A stretch of DNA of 5,362 bases, from NCBI GenBank assembly GCA_003532515.1, contig DOEX01000017.1, positions 1 to 5,362 of the forward strand, in the 5' to 3' direction. The notes under the pieces are model-generated. The model was given only the letters and a program-made list of their open reading frames with translations. It did not search any database and had not been told where the DNA came from. This DNA comes from Anaerolineaceae bacterium (GTDB lineage: Bacteria > Chloroflexota > Anaerolineae > Anaerolineales > Anaerolineaceae). Position numbers and translations under genes: made by a program. Shown piece by piece: positions 1 to 5,362 of the stretch (the stretch's first letter is position 1; the number at the start of each line of letters is the position of its first letter).

Positions 1-27
1 CGCCGCTGGTGCCTTGAGACGTTGGAC
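1..27 (+). other. attC site, right half only (cut by window start)
   Basis: The box GTTGGAC at 21-27 matches the GTTRRRY right core site and is preceded by GC-rich sequence that would be the L' arm. The left half lies outside the window. The same seven-base box recurs at 2828-2834 and 4141-4147, which supports the reading. It marks the 5' boundary of the first cassette. Confidence 0.7.
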
Positions 28-35
28 GGAAACTT

Positions 36-392
36 ATGAACTCTGAATTAAATAGGCAACTTTTTGAGTACTCTCGGAAGAATTTTGAGGAGAGCAGTGA
101 TCGTGCTCTGCTGTCGGCATCACTAGAAGGTATGCTGCTAGAACGCCTGAGAGTGACAGAGAACCCCGCCACTGAGGCGTTGGAAATCGTAGAAGACCTA
201 AAGCGTGCTGGGCACGATCTCTGGTCCTGGGATGAGTCCGATGATTTTACTGTCTGGGGTGATAATTACATTAATCCTCCACTTCCCACACGGTTCTTAA
301 TTGGGATGTATTGGCCAACAGAAGATGATCCATCCCAACCATTCAAAGTCACAGTGTCGTTCGGTATATGGCCTAAGAAAAATACCGATTAA
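36..392 (+). CDS. Hypothetical acidic cassette protein, 118 aa
   Basis: I do not recognise this protein. The ATG lies eight bases after the attC right box, with only a short GGA (28-30) as a possible ribosome site, and the stop is seven bases before the next left box, so the gene fills its cassette. The product is acidic (about 22 Asp/Glu against 12 Lys/Arg). The N-terminal half (about residues 1-60) looks helical. The C-terminal half is rich in Trp and Pro, with segments such as LWSWDES and IGMYWPTEDDPSQPF, and probably contains beta strands. There is no signal peptide, membrane helix or cysteine motif, so it is likely a soluble cytoplasmic protein. It is a real gene by position and length. 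Its function is unknown; a small binding or immunity-like protein is only a guess. Confidence 0.75.
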   Translation: MNSELNRQLFEYSRKNFEESSDRALLSASLEGMLLERLRVTENPATEALEIVEDLKRAGHDLWSWDESDDFTVWGDNYINPPLPTRFLIGMYWPTEDDPSQPFKVTVSFGIWPKKNTD

Positions 393-399
393 AAAGGAT

Positions 400-461
400 G
401 TCCAACACGCCACTAGAGCCGTTTCGCTGACGCTCCCGGCTCAGCGGCATACCCGTTGAGC
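400..461 (+). other. attC recombination site, 62 bp
   Basis: The left box GTCCAAC (400-406) and right box GTTGAGC (455-461) fit the RYYYAAC and GTTRRRY cores. Between them GAGCCG (416-421) pairs with CGGCTC (437-442) and GCC (409-411) with GGC (446-448), leaving unpaired bases between the two stems and a loop of 15 bases. The CAAC/GTTG parts of the boxes are complementary. The GAGGA at 462-466, directly after the right box, serves as the ribosome binding site of the next gene, six bases before its ATG. Confidence 0.85.
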
Positions 462-472
462 GAGGAAAAATC

Positions 473-793
473 ATGACAAATGAATCACATGAATACCAAG
501 TCGTCCTCGAATTTCACGGCGATGATGCAGAAAATTTTGATCGTGTGATCGCACTTGAGATGAAACTTGAAGTAGAACTTTTAAGTGGTGAAGTCGATGG
601 GCACGATGTGGGCGGCGGCATTGTAAATATCTTCATCGACACCAGGGACCCGAAGCGATGTTTCGAAGAGGCAATGCAGATCATAAACGACATGGAGCCA
701 AAGCCAGTTGAAGCAGGGTATCGCGACTTCGAAGATGAAGACTACATACGGCTTTTACCAGCGAACGATTTGACGCCGTTTGAACTGAAATAA
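473..793 (+). CDS. Hypothetical very acidic cassette protein, 106 aa
   Basis: The start is well supported by GAGGA at 462-466, six bases upstream of the ATG. The product is strikingly acidic (about 27 Asp/Glu against 9 Lys/Arg) and has no signal peptide or membrane helix. It opens with a beta strand (YQVVLEF, residues 8-14), then a helix (about 19-37), then DGHDVGGG (42-49) leading into a strand VNIFIDT (51-57), and a second helix (about 60-74). This alternation suggests a small ferredoxin-like alpha/beta domain. The DGHD-x-G-x-G stretch followed by NIFI looks like a conserved family motif, but I cannot attach a named family or reaction to it. The gene shares a possible two-gene unit with the following one, because the attC between them has a damaged right box. 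It could be an antitoxin or immunity-like protein, which is inference only. Confidence 0.78.
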   Translation: MTNESHEYQVVLEFHGDDAENFDRVIALEMKLEVELLSGEVDGHDVGGGIVNIFIDTRDPKRCFEEAMQIINDMEPKPVEAGYRDFEDEDYIRLLPANDLTPFELK

Positions 794-803
794 TAACCAG
801 AGA

Positions 804-854
804 CCCCAACAAGACCGATACAGCCGTGAGTCCAGCTGATCCGCCACGACGGGC
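804..854 (+). other. Degenerate attC site (right core box damaged)
   Basis: The left part, CCCCAAC (804-810) followed by AAGAC, closely resembles the left end of the site at 1245-1302 (GCCCAAC then AAGAC). An inner stem CGTG (825-828) with CACG (845-848) can form. Where a GTTRRRY box is expected there is GACGGGC (848-854), which has lost the TT of the cleavage triplet, and the left box also departs from consensus at its first base. It is probably a decayed attC with little or no recombination activity. The limits are approximate. Confidence 0.5.
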
Positions 855-865
855 AAGAAAACAAA

Positions 866-1240
866 ATGAAAATAAAGCCGATAAAACCAAGGGCAATCGA
901 CGGGACAGTATTGTCTGTGACCATTGGGAGAGAGTACGAAGTGCTAGGAATTGAGGCCAATGATTTCAGGATATTGAATGATTCTGATAAAAAGCCGTAC
1001 GGCAACGATCCAGCTCTATTCGATCCAGAGTGCTTTGAAGTCACTGATGCCTCAGAGCCGTCATTCTGGGTCTGTTCAGTTGGTGAAGATGGCGAAAGAT
1101 ATTGCTATCCACCTGAATGGAACAATATTGGATTTTTCGAGGACTATCATGATGGAGTGGAAGAGGTCAGAAAACAGTTTTGGGAAGATCTTCGGCGGTA
1201 CTACCCGCTGACGTGGCATGAGCGAACGACCGAGAAATAA
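866..1240 (+). CDS. Hypothetical cassette protein, 124 aa, with GFFEDYHDG motif
   Basis: I do not recognise a named family. The first third, with VTIGREYEVLGIEANDFRILND (about residues 18-39), looks like a small beta-rich fold. It is followed by FDPECFEVTDASEPSFWV (about 52-69) and then GEDGERYCYPPEWNNIGFFEDYHDG (about 73-97), ending in a helix with VRKQFWEDLRRYYP. The density of Trp, Tyr, Phe, Asp and Gly in the middle looks like a conserved surface or ligand site. No signal peptide or transmembrane segment is seen, so it is likely cytoplasmic. The ribosome site is weak: only purine-rich AAGAAAACAAA precedes the ATG. The stop is four bases before the next attC left box. It may be co-mobile with the preceding gene. 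Function unknown. Confidence 0.77.
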   Translation: MKIKPIKPRAIDGTVLSVTIGREYEVLGIEANDFRILNDSDKKPYGNDPALFDPECFEVTDASEPSFWVCSVGEDGERYCYPPEWNNIGFFEDYHDGVEEVRKQFWEDLRRYYPLTWHERTTEK

Positions 1241-1244
1241 GCGA

Positions 1245-1302
1245 GCCCAACAAGACAGAAACACCGGCCTAAAACCGCCGGTGTTCTGCCAAAACGTTAG
1301 AC
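1245..1302 (+). other. attC recombination site, 58 bp, strong hairpin
   Basis: The left box GCCCAAC (1245-1251) and right box GTTAGAC (1296-1302) match the cores. A perfect nine-base stem, AACACCGGC (1260-1268) with GCCGGTGTT (1277-1285), closes an eight-base loop. It extends as CAG (1256-1258) with CTG (1286-1288) around an unpaired A at 1259. Such extrahelical bases are a known feature that orients attC recombination. There is no T run after the stem, so it is not read as a terminator. Confidence 0.88.
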
Positions 1303-1317
1303 CAAAGGGATTTAAAG

Positions 1318-2778
1318 ATGAGCAAAAAACAACAAAATTTTGCTGACCTCAATTTCATATGTGAAAGGGTTGTGTGGTATCTCAAGCAAAAACCAGAAGA
1401 TTTGATGGTACATTTTAAAACTCACAAGATGGATGCCCTTTATTCGATTCCAGATAAAAAAAGAGGGATGATTTTCTGCGGGCGTGATGCGTCAACAAAA
1501 TTCTACAATATTGCAGAGCGATACTTAAGTTCACAGAAGGAAGAAAAAAATAAGACAAATTTGGATGCGTTTGTTAGCAAGCTTAAGGAGGAATTCTCAA
1601 GAAGATTTCTTCAAGGCGGCGAAAACATAACAGAAATTAACATGGATAGGATGATCTCTACTGCCTACCGAAGCCTCTCCCGGGATTTTAAATCGCTGAT
1701 TCACTATATCCCCTGTTCTATATTCTCATCAAATTACATACAAAAATTTAATATTGGGCCAGTAAGTTTTCTCTATAAGACAGAGTTCGAATCAAACTAT
1801 GGAGATGAAATTAAAAAATTGAGGATTCAAATCAAGGAACAGCATCGCGAACAATGTGCTTCTGCAATCGCGAATGGATTTCCCGCAGCACGTGTTGCAA
1901 CAGAGGATCAGTCGCAGCAGCTAGCTGACCATCTGGTAGAAGGTCTTCTCTCCTCGTTTGGGGGCTACGAATGGATTGCAATTGTAGAAATCCCCAAATG
2001 CAATGAAAAAGTCTCTTACAACAGAGCAATATCGGCAACAAAGATGGCGTTGAACATACTCAAACTCCTGCTTGGAGGTGAGTTTACCTATCGAATAAGA
2101 ACTGGGGTAGATCACGGTGAATCCCCAACATCGGCAAGGTTAACCAGAAAAGAAGATGGAAAGCTTGACATTTCTCTATTAAGATCTGCTAGTGGCAATG
2201 TCGTTGGAGACGAGTGGTTAGATATTTTGCATAATCAGGCTTCTTATTATTTTGGTTTAGCAACAAAAGTCCTGAAATTGTCTATAGGGTTCAGTGACCC
2301 TCCTCCGCTATGCACACGATTTATTGATGCACTTTCATGGTATGGTGATGCAGTTTCTGAACGATCCTACGCGGCCAAAATTGTAAAATACGTGACATCC
2401 ATCGAAAGAATCACTGGGACTGGCATTGAAAAAGATGATGACGGACGCGAGAGGACGGTTACAGAAATAGTTACAAATCGCTCTTCAATACTCCATTCAA
2501 TCACCACAGGTGAGACCATCTCTGAATCAAAGCTTAAAGTGTCCGATATCTACGAGTGCCGATCAAACTTGGTTCATGGATCGCTTTCCCCATTCGATGA
2601 ATCCTGTGTTGCTTATGCGCATAAAGCAGGAGAAATTTCGAGAATGGTTTTACTCGCTGGGCTGGACTATTTTTCTTGTTTAGGACTCGACGACCTGTCA
2701 ATAAGCCAAAAACAACTCAAAAATAGTTTTAAAAAGCTTGAAGCAAAATATTTGCGACAGAAAGACGAAATGGCCTAA
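1318..2778 (+). CDS. HEPN-domain protein (Apea-like), candidate RNase, 486 aa
   Basis: The start has a good ribosome site (AAGGGA, 1305-1310) seven bases before the ATG. The C-terminal part (about residues 320-465) is mostly helical and carries IER at 362-364 and then R415-SNLV-H420-G in the context YECRSNLVHG. An R-x4-6-H motif is the hallmark of HEPN domains, many of which are metal-independent RNases in toxin-antitoxin, CRISPR and anti-phage systems. The context, a helix-rich domain with RSxxxHG near the end of a protein of 450-500 residues, suggests the Apea-like HEPN group. The first 300 residues are unrecognised. They are rich in Lys and Glu in the first quarter and include GGYEWIAIVEIP (about 217-228). 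No membrane segment is seen. The composition is AT-richer than the small upstream cassettes, which fits separate acquisition. The stop codon lies inside the next attC. The HEPN call is fairly firm; RNase activity and a defence role are inference. Confidence 0.8.
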   Translation: MSKKQQNFADLNFICERVVWYLKQKPEDLMVHFKTHKMDALYSIPDKKRGMIFCGRDASTKFYNIAERYLSSQKEEKNKTNLDAFVSKLKEEFSRRFLQGGENITEINMDRMISTAYRSLSRDFKSLIHYIPCSIFSSNYIQKFNIGPVSFLYKTEFESNYGDEIKKLRIQIKEQHREQCASAIANGFPAARVATEDQSQQLADHLVEGLLSSFGGYEWIAIVEIPKCNEKVSYNRAISATKMALNILKLLLGGEFTYRIRTGVDHGESPTSARLTRKEDGKLDISLLRSASGNVVGDEWLDILHNQASYYFGLATKVLKLSIGFSDPPPLCTRFIDALSWYGDAVSERSYAAKIVKYVTSIERITGTGIEKDDDGRERTVTEIVTNRSSILHSITTGETISESKLKVSDIYECRSNLVHGSLSPFDESCVAYAHKAGEISRMVLLAGLDYFSCLGLDDLSISQKQLKNSFKKLEAKYLRQKDEMA

Positions 2779-2834
2779 CCCTCGGGTGCTGCTGTTTCCG
2801 CTTCGCTCCCCAGCAGACCCTCATACCGTTGGAC
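2773..2834 (+). other. attC recombination site, 62 bp
   Basis: The left box GCCTAAC (2773-2779) contains the stop codon of the upstream gene, and the right box GTTGGAC (2828-2834) closes the site. GGGT (2784-2787) pairs with ACCC (2817-2820) and CTGCTG (2789-2794) with CAGCAG (2811-2816), leaving G2788 unpaired as an extrahelical base. The loop is 16 bases. The overlap of stop codon and attC shows how compact this cassette is. Confidence 0.88.
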
Positions 2835-2855
2835 AGACAACCAGTAGAGGAAAGA

Positions 2856-4037
2856 ATGACCACAGTCACAGTGACCTGCCCCTTTTGTGGCTATAGCAAA
2901 TCCATACCCACCATGAGCGTCTCTTCGCGTCCTGGCAAGGTAACCTGCCCAAAGTGCAAAGGGATCTTTTCCTTTAGCGGACACCCGTATGGGAAGGAGG
3001 ATGAAGTCGTTGCCGGTTCAAAGGGTTTAAATGACACAGATAAGCCGCCGACCACTCCAGAAATCCAGCCCCACAAAAAATTAAGAAAAGTGCAGTATTC
3101 ACCAGGCGTTGGTTGGATATTGATCGCCTTTGTCTTTCTTTGGTTTGGTGGTATTGGGTTTTTAAACGTCATTATGAAGATATTTGTTGTGCCGACTCTT
3201 TCCAAACTGGAAAACACAGTTCAAGAGTTAACAATTCTTGAGAAGGCCACAAATGGTGACGATATCTACCTGGTGGGGCTAAAGATCAAACATCCCATTC
3301 AGGAGTTATCGGCCAGTGTAGTAGCACCTATCTTTGAAAATCACTTGTTACATGGCATGAGTATTTTTCTAAAGGATGACACGGTACAGGCCGGCAATAT
3401 TTTGATCTTTAGGCAACCCGATGTCATCAAAAATTCTGACCGCGTTGATAGCTCCAACTCTGAGAAACTACCTGATTACACATACTTGTTTAACAAATCC
3501 ATGTTTGGTTTGTATGACAGCATGTTTCGCACAAAAATGTCAGACTTCAGTTGGTGGAACCTGATTGGCGATGTGAGAGTAGTCTACCTCCTTATGATGA
3601 AATCTATAATGTCACCAATGTATTTTGAAAATGGAAATTTGTATCACATAAAGACCAGTCATTTTTCCGGATATCTGTACCGTGGCGAGTATGGCAAAAA
3701 TAAAAATGGGAAAATGAGACACATCAGTGAACTCTGGTTTGAAAGACATGGCACTTTCTTCAATATTATCGCTCTTGGAGAAGAAAATCGCGACTTCAGT
3801 GAATTTATATCAAACTTGGAAGCTGTAAGTGAAGCCGAAGCAGATGTAATAATGAGCAAGTATAATTCTTCAGCCGTATCGCAAGACATAGAGTTGGCTT
3901 CAAAGCTGAGTCGCAGGCTAACGACAGAGGATCTGGAAAAAACCGTAACTTTGCTGAAAGCACATAAAGCGGCAGGAGACAAAATCCCAAATACGGATTT
4001 CGAGAAGGAGCTGCTTTATCTGAAAAATGCACACTGA
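2856..4037 (+). CDS. Membrane-anchored zinc-ribbon protein, 393 aa
   Basis: The ATG at 2856 is chosen because AGAGGA ends four bases before it. The reading frame is open back to a TTG inside the attC at 2829, but that codon belongs to the recombination box. The N-terminus carries a zinc ribbon with CPFC (C8, C11) and CPKC (C31, C34), the spacing of small zinc-ribbon domains found at the front of many bacterial membrane proteins. A polar linker (about residues 43-82) follows, then one transmembrane helix (about 85-112, GWILIAFVFLWFGGIGFLNV). The remaining 280 residues have no recognised fold and are probably on the far side of the membrane, with the ribbon in the cytoplasm. Late in the protein are charged helices (about 330-390). 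No enzymatic motif is visible. The cassette carries only this gene. A sensor or anchor role is a guess. Confidence 0.82.
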   Translation: MTTVTVTCPFCGYSKSIPTMSVSSRPGKVTCPKCKGIFSFSGHPYGKEDEVVAGSKGLNDTDKPPTTPEIQPHKKLRKVQYSPGVGWILIAFVFLWFGGIGFLNVIMKIFVVPTLSKLENTVQELTILEKATNGDDIYLVGLKIKHPIQELSASVVAPIFENHLLHGMSIFLKDDTVQAGNILIFRQPDVIKNSDRVDSSNSEKLPDYTYLFNKSMFGLYDSMFRTKMSDFSWWNLIGDVRVVYLLMMKSIMSPMYFENGNLYHIKTSHFSGYLYRGEYGKNKNGKMRHISELWFERHGTFFNIIALGEENRDFSEFISNLEAVSEAEADVIMSKYNSSAVSQDIELASKLSRRLTTEDLEKTVTLLKAHKAAGDKIPNTDFEKELLYLKNAH

Positions 4038-4096
4038 CATGAATAGGGCAGGCGAAGGGTGGCACATGAGATTATAAAATTTGCCAGGTGAAAGAT

Positions 4097-4147
4097 GCCC
4101 AACCGGCCAGTGGAGCAGTGAACCCGCTCACCGGCCAGACGTTGGAC
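4097..4147 (+). other. attC recombination site, 51 bp
   Basis: The left box GCCCAAC (4097-4103) and right box GTTGGAC (4141-4147) match the cores. GGCC, GTG and AGC on the left arm (4105-4116) pair with GCT, CAC and GGCC on the right arm (4126-4137), with one A-C mismatch and one unpaired G. It follows a 59-base spacer (4038-4096) after the zinc-ribbon gene, in which I see no gene or clear signal. Confidence 0.85.
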
Positions 4148-4170
4148 ATCTCGATTTACATGACCTAATA

Positions 4171-4752
4171 ATGAAAATGAAAACCATATTTCCCTTAGCC
4201 GTAGTTCTTTTAGTCTCGTTTTCACCCTGGATACTAGGGATTCATCTGATGCTGTCATTTGGCCAAAAAAACCGAACACCATTAGAAGATCAGGTGCGTA
4301 ACAGTAAGAGTTCCTATATCGATAATGTAATTGCTACCAAGCGCTACGGTAATCTGAAAACAGATGGAGACGGTTCATTTTCGCCTCTATCAGAGGTTAT
4401 CTTATACTCGCGCAAGGATAAGGTCTGGTATGAGCTTGTTGAAGACCTCATTCGATATGGAGCATCAGTAGATGAAGCCACAATTTTCGATACACCTCTG
4501 CAAACAGCTGCGTTCAAGAACGATATCGAGATGATCAGACTGTTAGTAAAACATGGTGCCAAAGTTGATTTCCCTAACTGCCGTGGCGAGACACCACTGA
4601 TGAAAGCTTCTTTGACCGGCAATAAAGAGGCGATCATTGAACTGCTTGCATTGGGCGCAAATAGAGATATTCGAAACGAATTCGGTCAGACTGCGAAAGA
4701 CATGGCTAGAAGTAATTATATTCAAGCACTGTTTGACGCGGCAAAAAACTAA
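4171..4752 (+). CDS. Membrane-anchored ankyrin-repeat protein, 193 aa
   Basis: The frame is open from a TTG at 4081, but that would translate the attC site, so the ATG at 4171 is preferred (ATG 4177 is also possible). Residues 1-30 (MKMKTIFPLAVVLLVSFSPW...) form a signal peptide or membrane anchor, placing the rest outside the cytoplasm. Ankyrin repeats follow: a weak one around 70-105 ending LIRYGASVD, a clear one at 108-140 (TPLQTAAFKND, LLVKHGAKVD), a clear one at 141-173 (TPLMKASLTGN, LLALGANRD), and a partial one from 174 (TAKDMA). Ankyrin repeats bind partner proteins; no catalytic domain is attached. No clear ribosome site precedes the ATG. A two-codon ATG-ACC-TAA at 4160-4168 lies just upstream. 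The next gene begins five bases after the stop, with no attC between them, so the two probably act or at least move together. Confidence 0.85.
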   Translation: MKMKTIFPLAVVLLVSFSPWILGIHLMLSFGQKNRTPLEDQVRNSKSSYIDNVIATKRYGNLKTDGDGSFSPLSEVILYSRKDKVWYELVEDLIRYGASVDEATIFDTPLQTAAFKNDIEMIRLLVKHGAKVDFPNCRGETPLMKASLTGNKEAIIELLALGANRDIRNEFGQTAKDMARSNYIQALFDAAKN

Positions 4753-4757
4753 ACCAC

Positions 4758-5213
4758 ATGAATATAAAGAATATTCGAACATATATTGTGAGATGGGTTG
4801 TCTTTTCGCTCTTACCGTTGACCGCAAGTTTGGTCGTGCTTCTTGGTTCATTTAATGAAGGAATCAAGTCATACAATTCATGTGTTGAGAAGAGCCGTGC
4901 GTTTCTGCCGGCTGAAATAATTGGCACGTGCTGCGTTATTCGCGATAGGTTCGAAAGCAAAGTTATTCAAAACAAAGACAGACTATTGATTCCATATTCT
5001 GACGATGTTCGCATTATGTGGAGTCGAATGCATTCCCTGTCAGCATTCCTGACATGCCTTTTTCTGACTCCAAATCTCCTGTACGTCTTCTCGTTATGGA
5101 TGCACAACGTACGTAGAATCCTTGTTGGGTTGGCTGATCTTACCTCAATAAGCGTATATGCGTATTTGATCATATCATTTGTCTACCAGGTTGCCACATT
5201 CAAAGACAGTTGA
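4758..5213 (+). CDS. Hypothetical three-helix inner-membrane protein, 151 aa
   Basis: I do not recognise this protein. It has three hydrophobic segments: about residues 11-31 (VRWVVFSLLPLTASLVVLLGS), about 93-112 (LSAFLTCLFLTPNLLYVFSL) and about 120-146. Between the first and second is a polar stretch of some 60 residues with cysteines (C42, C58, C59). The N-terminus is basic (KNIRTYIVR), so the first helix may start from the cytoplasm and the cysteine-bearing loop may face the periplasm. The ATG is five bases after the stop of the ankyrin gene, without a clear ribosome site of its own, which suggests translational coupling. The pairing with an exported ankyrin protein suggests a membrane partner. 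The role is unknown. No complete attC follows the stop. Confidence 0.75.
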   Translation: MNIKNIRTYIVRWVVFSLLPLTASLVVLLGSFNEGIKSYNSCVEKSRAFLPAEIIGTCCVIRDRFESKVIQNKDRLLIPYSDDVRIMWSRMHSLSAFLTCLFLTPNLLYVFSLWMHNVRRILVGLADLTSISVYAYLIISFVYQVATFKDS

Positions 5214-5270
5214 TAGGTTTTGGTGAAACAGGAGTGCTGGAGGGGGCTGCCCTTGAAAATGGAAAATGAT

Positions 5271-5290
5271 TCCCAACCAGCCGGTTGCAC
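5271..5290 (+). other. Possible attC remnant at the end of the array
   Basis: TCCCAAC (5271-5277) is one base from the RYYYAAC left box and follows GAT, as the left box at 4097 does. GTTGCAC (5284-5290) is one base from GTTRRRY. Only six bases separate them, and CAACC (5274-5278) with GGTTG (5283-5287) can form a small hairpin around AGCC. It may be a collapsed or interrupted attC, or chance. The rest of 5214-5313 holds no gene that I can support. Confidence 0.25.
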
Positions 5291-5313
5291 GCCGCCCCGC
5301 CCGGAAAACCGAC

Positions 5314-5361
5314 CGGAAAATCGGGGGACGCTCTTGTCGGAAAATCGGGGGACGCTCTTGT
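5314..5361. repeat. Two tandem copies of a 24-bp repeat
   Basis: The unit starting CGGAAAATCGGGGGACG and ending CTCTTGT occurs at 5314-5337 and again, identically, at 5338-5361. A diverged partial copy (CCGGAAAACCGA) lies just before it at 5302-5313. The array may continue past the window. It has no attC cores. Short repeats with GGGGACG are often seen beside REP-associated IS200-like transposase genes, from general familiarity, so a mobile element edge is possible but not shown here. Confidence 0.8.
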
Positions 5362-5362
5362 C

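Larger units (their letters stand above)
1..5290 (+). mobile_element. Integron gene-cassette array (partial, no integrase in window)
   Basis: Seven same-strand genes are separated by short palindromic sites with RYYYAAC on the left and GTTRRRY on the right, the arrangement of attC sites recombined by integron tyrosine integrases (IntI). Cleavage between G and TT of each right box gives units of about 22-455, 456-1296, 1297-2828, 2829-4141 and an incomplete one from 4142. The first ATG usually follows the right box by 8 to 23 bases and the stop codon sits within a few to about 60 bases of the next left box, as in compact cassettes. No intI, attI or Pc promoter is seen; by orientation they should be to the left. 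The right limit given here is approximate, because the pattern fades near 5271-5290. Confidence 0.85.

Noticed and set aside
742..1044. Minus-strand open frame of 100 codons
   Set aside because: It overlaps two well-placed + strand genes and the site between them, has no ribosome site or family resemblance, and reads as a shadow frame.
1256..1288. Strong hairpin considered as a rho-independent terminator
   Set aside because: No T run follows the stem on either strand, and the flanking core boxes identify it as an attC.
2829..2855. Upstream TTG start extending the zinc-ribbon protein by nine residues
   Set aside because: The TTG is part of the attC right box GTTGGAC, and a good ribosome site lies just before the ATG at 2856.
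2891..3217. Minus-strand open frame of 108 codons
   Set aside because: It lies opposite the zinc-ribbon and membrane-helix coding region, whose domain signatures are clear on the + strand.
4081..4170. Upstream TTG start extending the ankyrin protein by 30 residues
   Set aside because: The extension would translate the whole attC site and would bury the obvious signal or anchor sequence that begins at 4171.
4637..4855. Overlapping + strand frame across the ankyrin and membrane genes
   Set aside because: It crosses the junction of two better-supported genes and shows no domain or ribosome site.
5314..5361. Tandem repeat considered as the start of a CRISPR array
   Set aside because: The two copies are directly adjacent with no spacer between them, and no cas gene is seen.

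Overview
The window reads as a stretch of integron gene-cassette array. Seven open reading frames all lie on the + strand. Most gaps between them hold a short imperfect palindrome bounded by an RYYYAAC box on the left and a GTTRRRY box on the right, which is the layout of attC recombination sites. Four complete attC sites are visible (400-461, 1245-1302, 2773-2834, 4097-4147). The right end of another opens the window (1-27). One inter-gene palindrome (804-854) has a damaged right box, and a possible remnant lies at 5271-5290. No integrase gene, attI site or Pc promoter is present. From the attC orientation, the integrase end of the array should lie to the left.

The host cannot be named. The sites are short (51-62 bp) and differ from one another in their central part. 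That is unlike the long, nearly identical repeats of Vibrio superintegrons and fits a heterogeneous chromosomal or environmental array. Gene composition varies from cassette to cassette, so the cassette genes are poor guides to the host. A proteobacterial host is a reasonable guess only.

Layout: cassette A (about 22-455) encodes a 118-residue acidic protein of unknown function. The next unit (about 456-1296) holds two genes, a very acidic 106-residue protein and a 124-residue protein. They are separated by the degenerate attC and may now move as one cassette. Cassette C (about 1297-2828) encodes a 486-residue protein with a C-terminal HEPN-type R-x4-H motif, a plausible RNase or defence gene. 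Cassette D (about 2829-4141) encodes a membrane-anchored protein with an N-terminal four-cysteine zinc ribbon. The last unit (from about 4142) holds two closely spaced genes, a membrane-anchored ankyrin-repeat protein and a three-helix membrane protein. After it the array pattern breaks down, and the window ends in a GC-rich stretch with two tandem copies of a 24-bp repeat that resembles no attC.

The genes do not form a pathway. They look like independently acquired cassettes, and only the two-gene units suggest functional pairing. Nothing identifies a named resistance gene.
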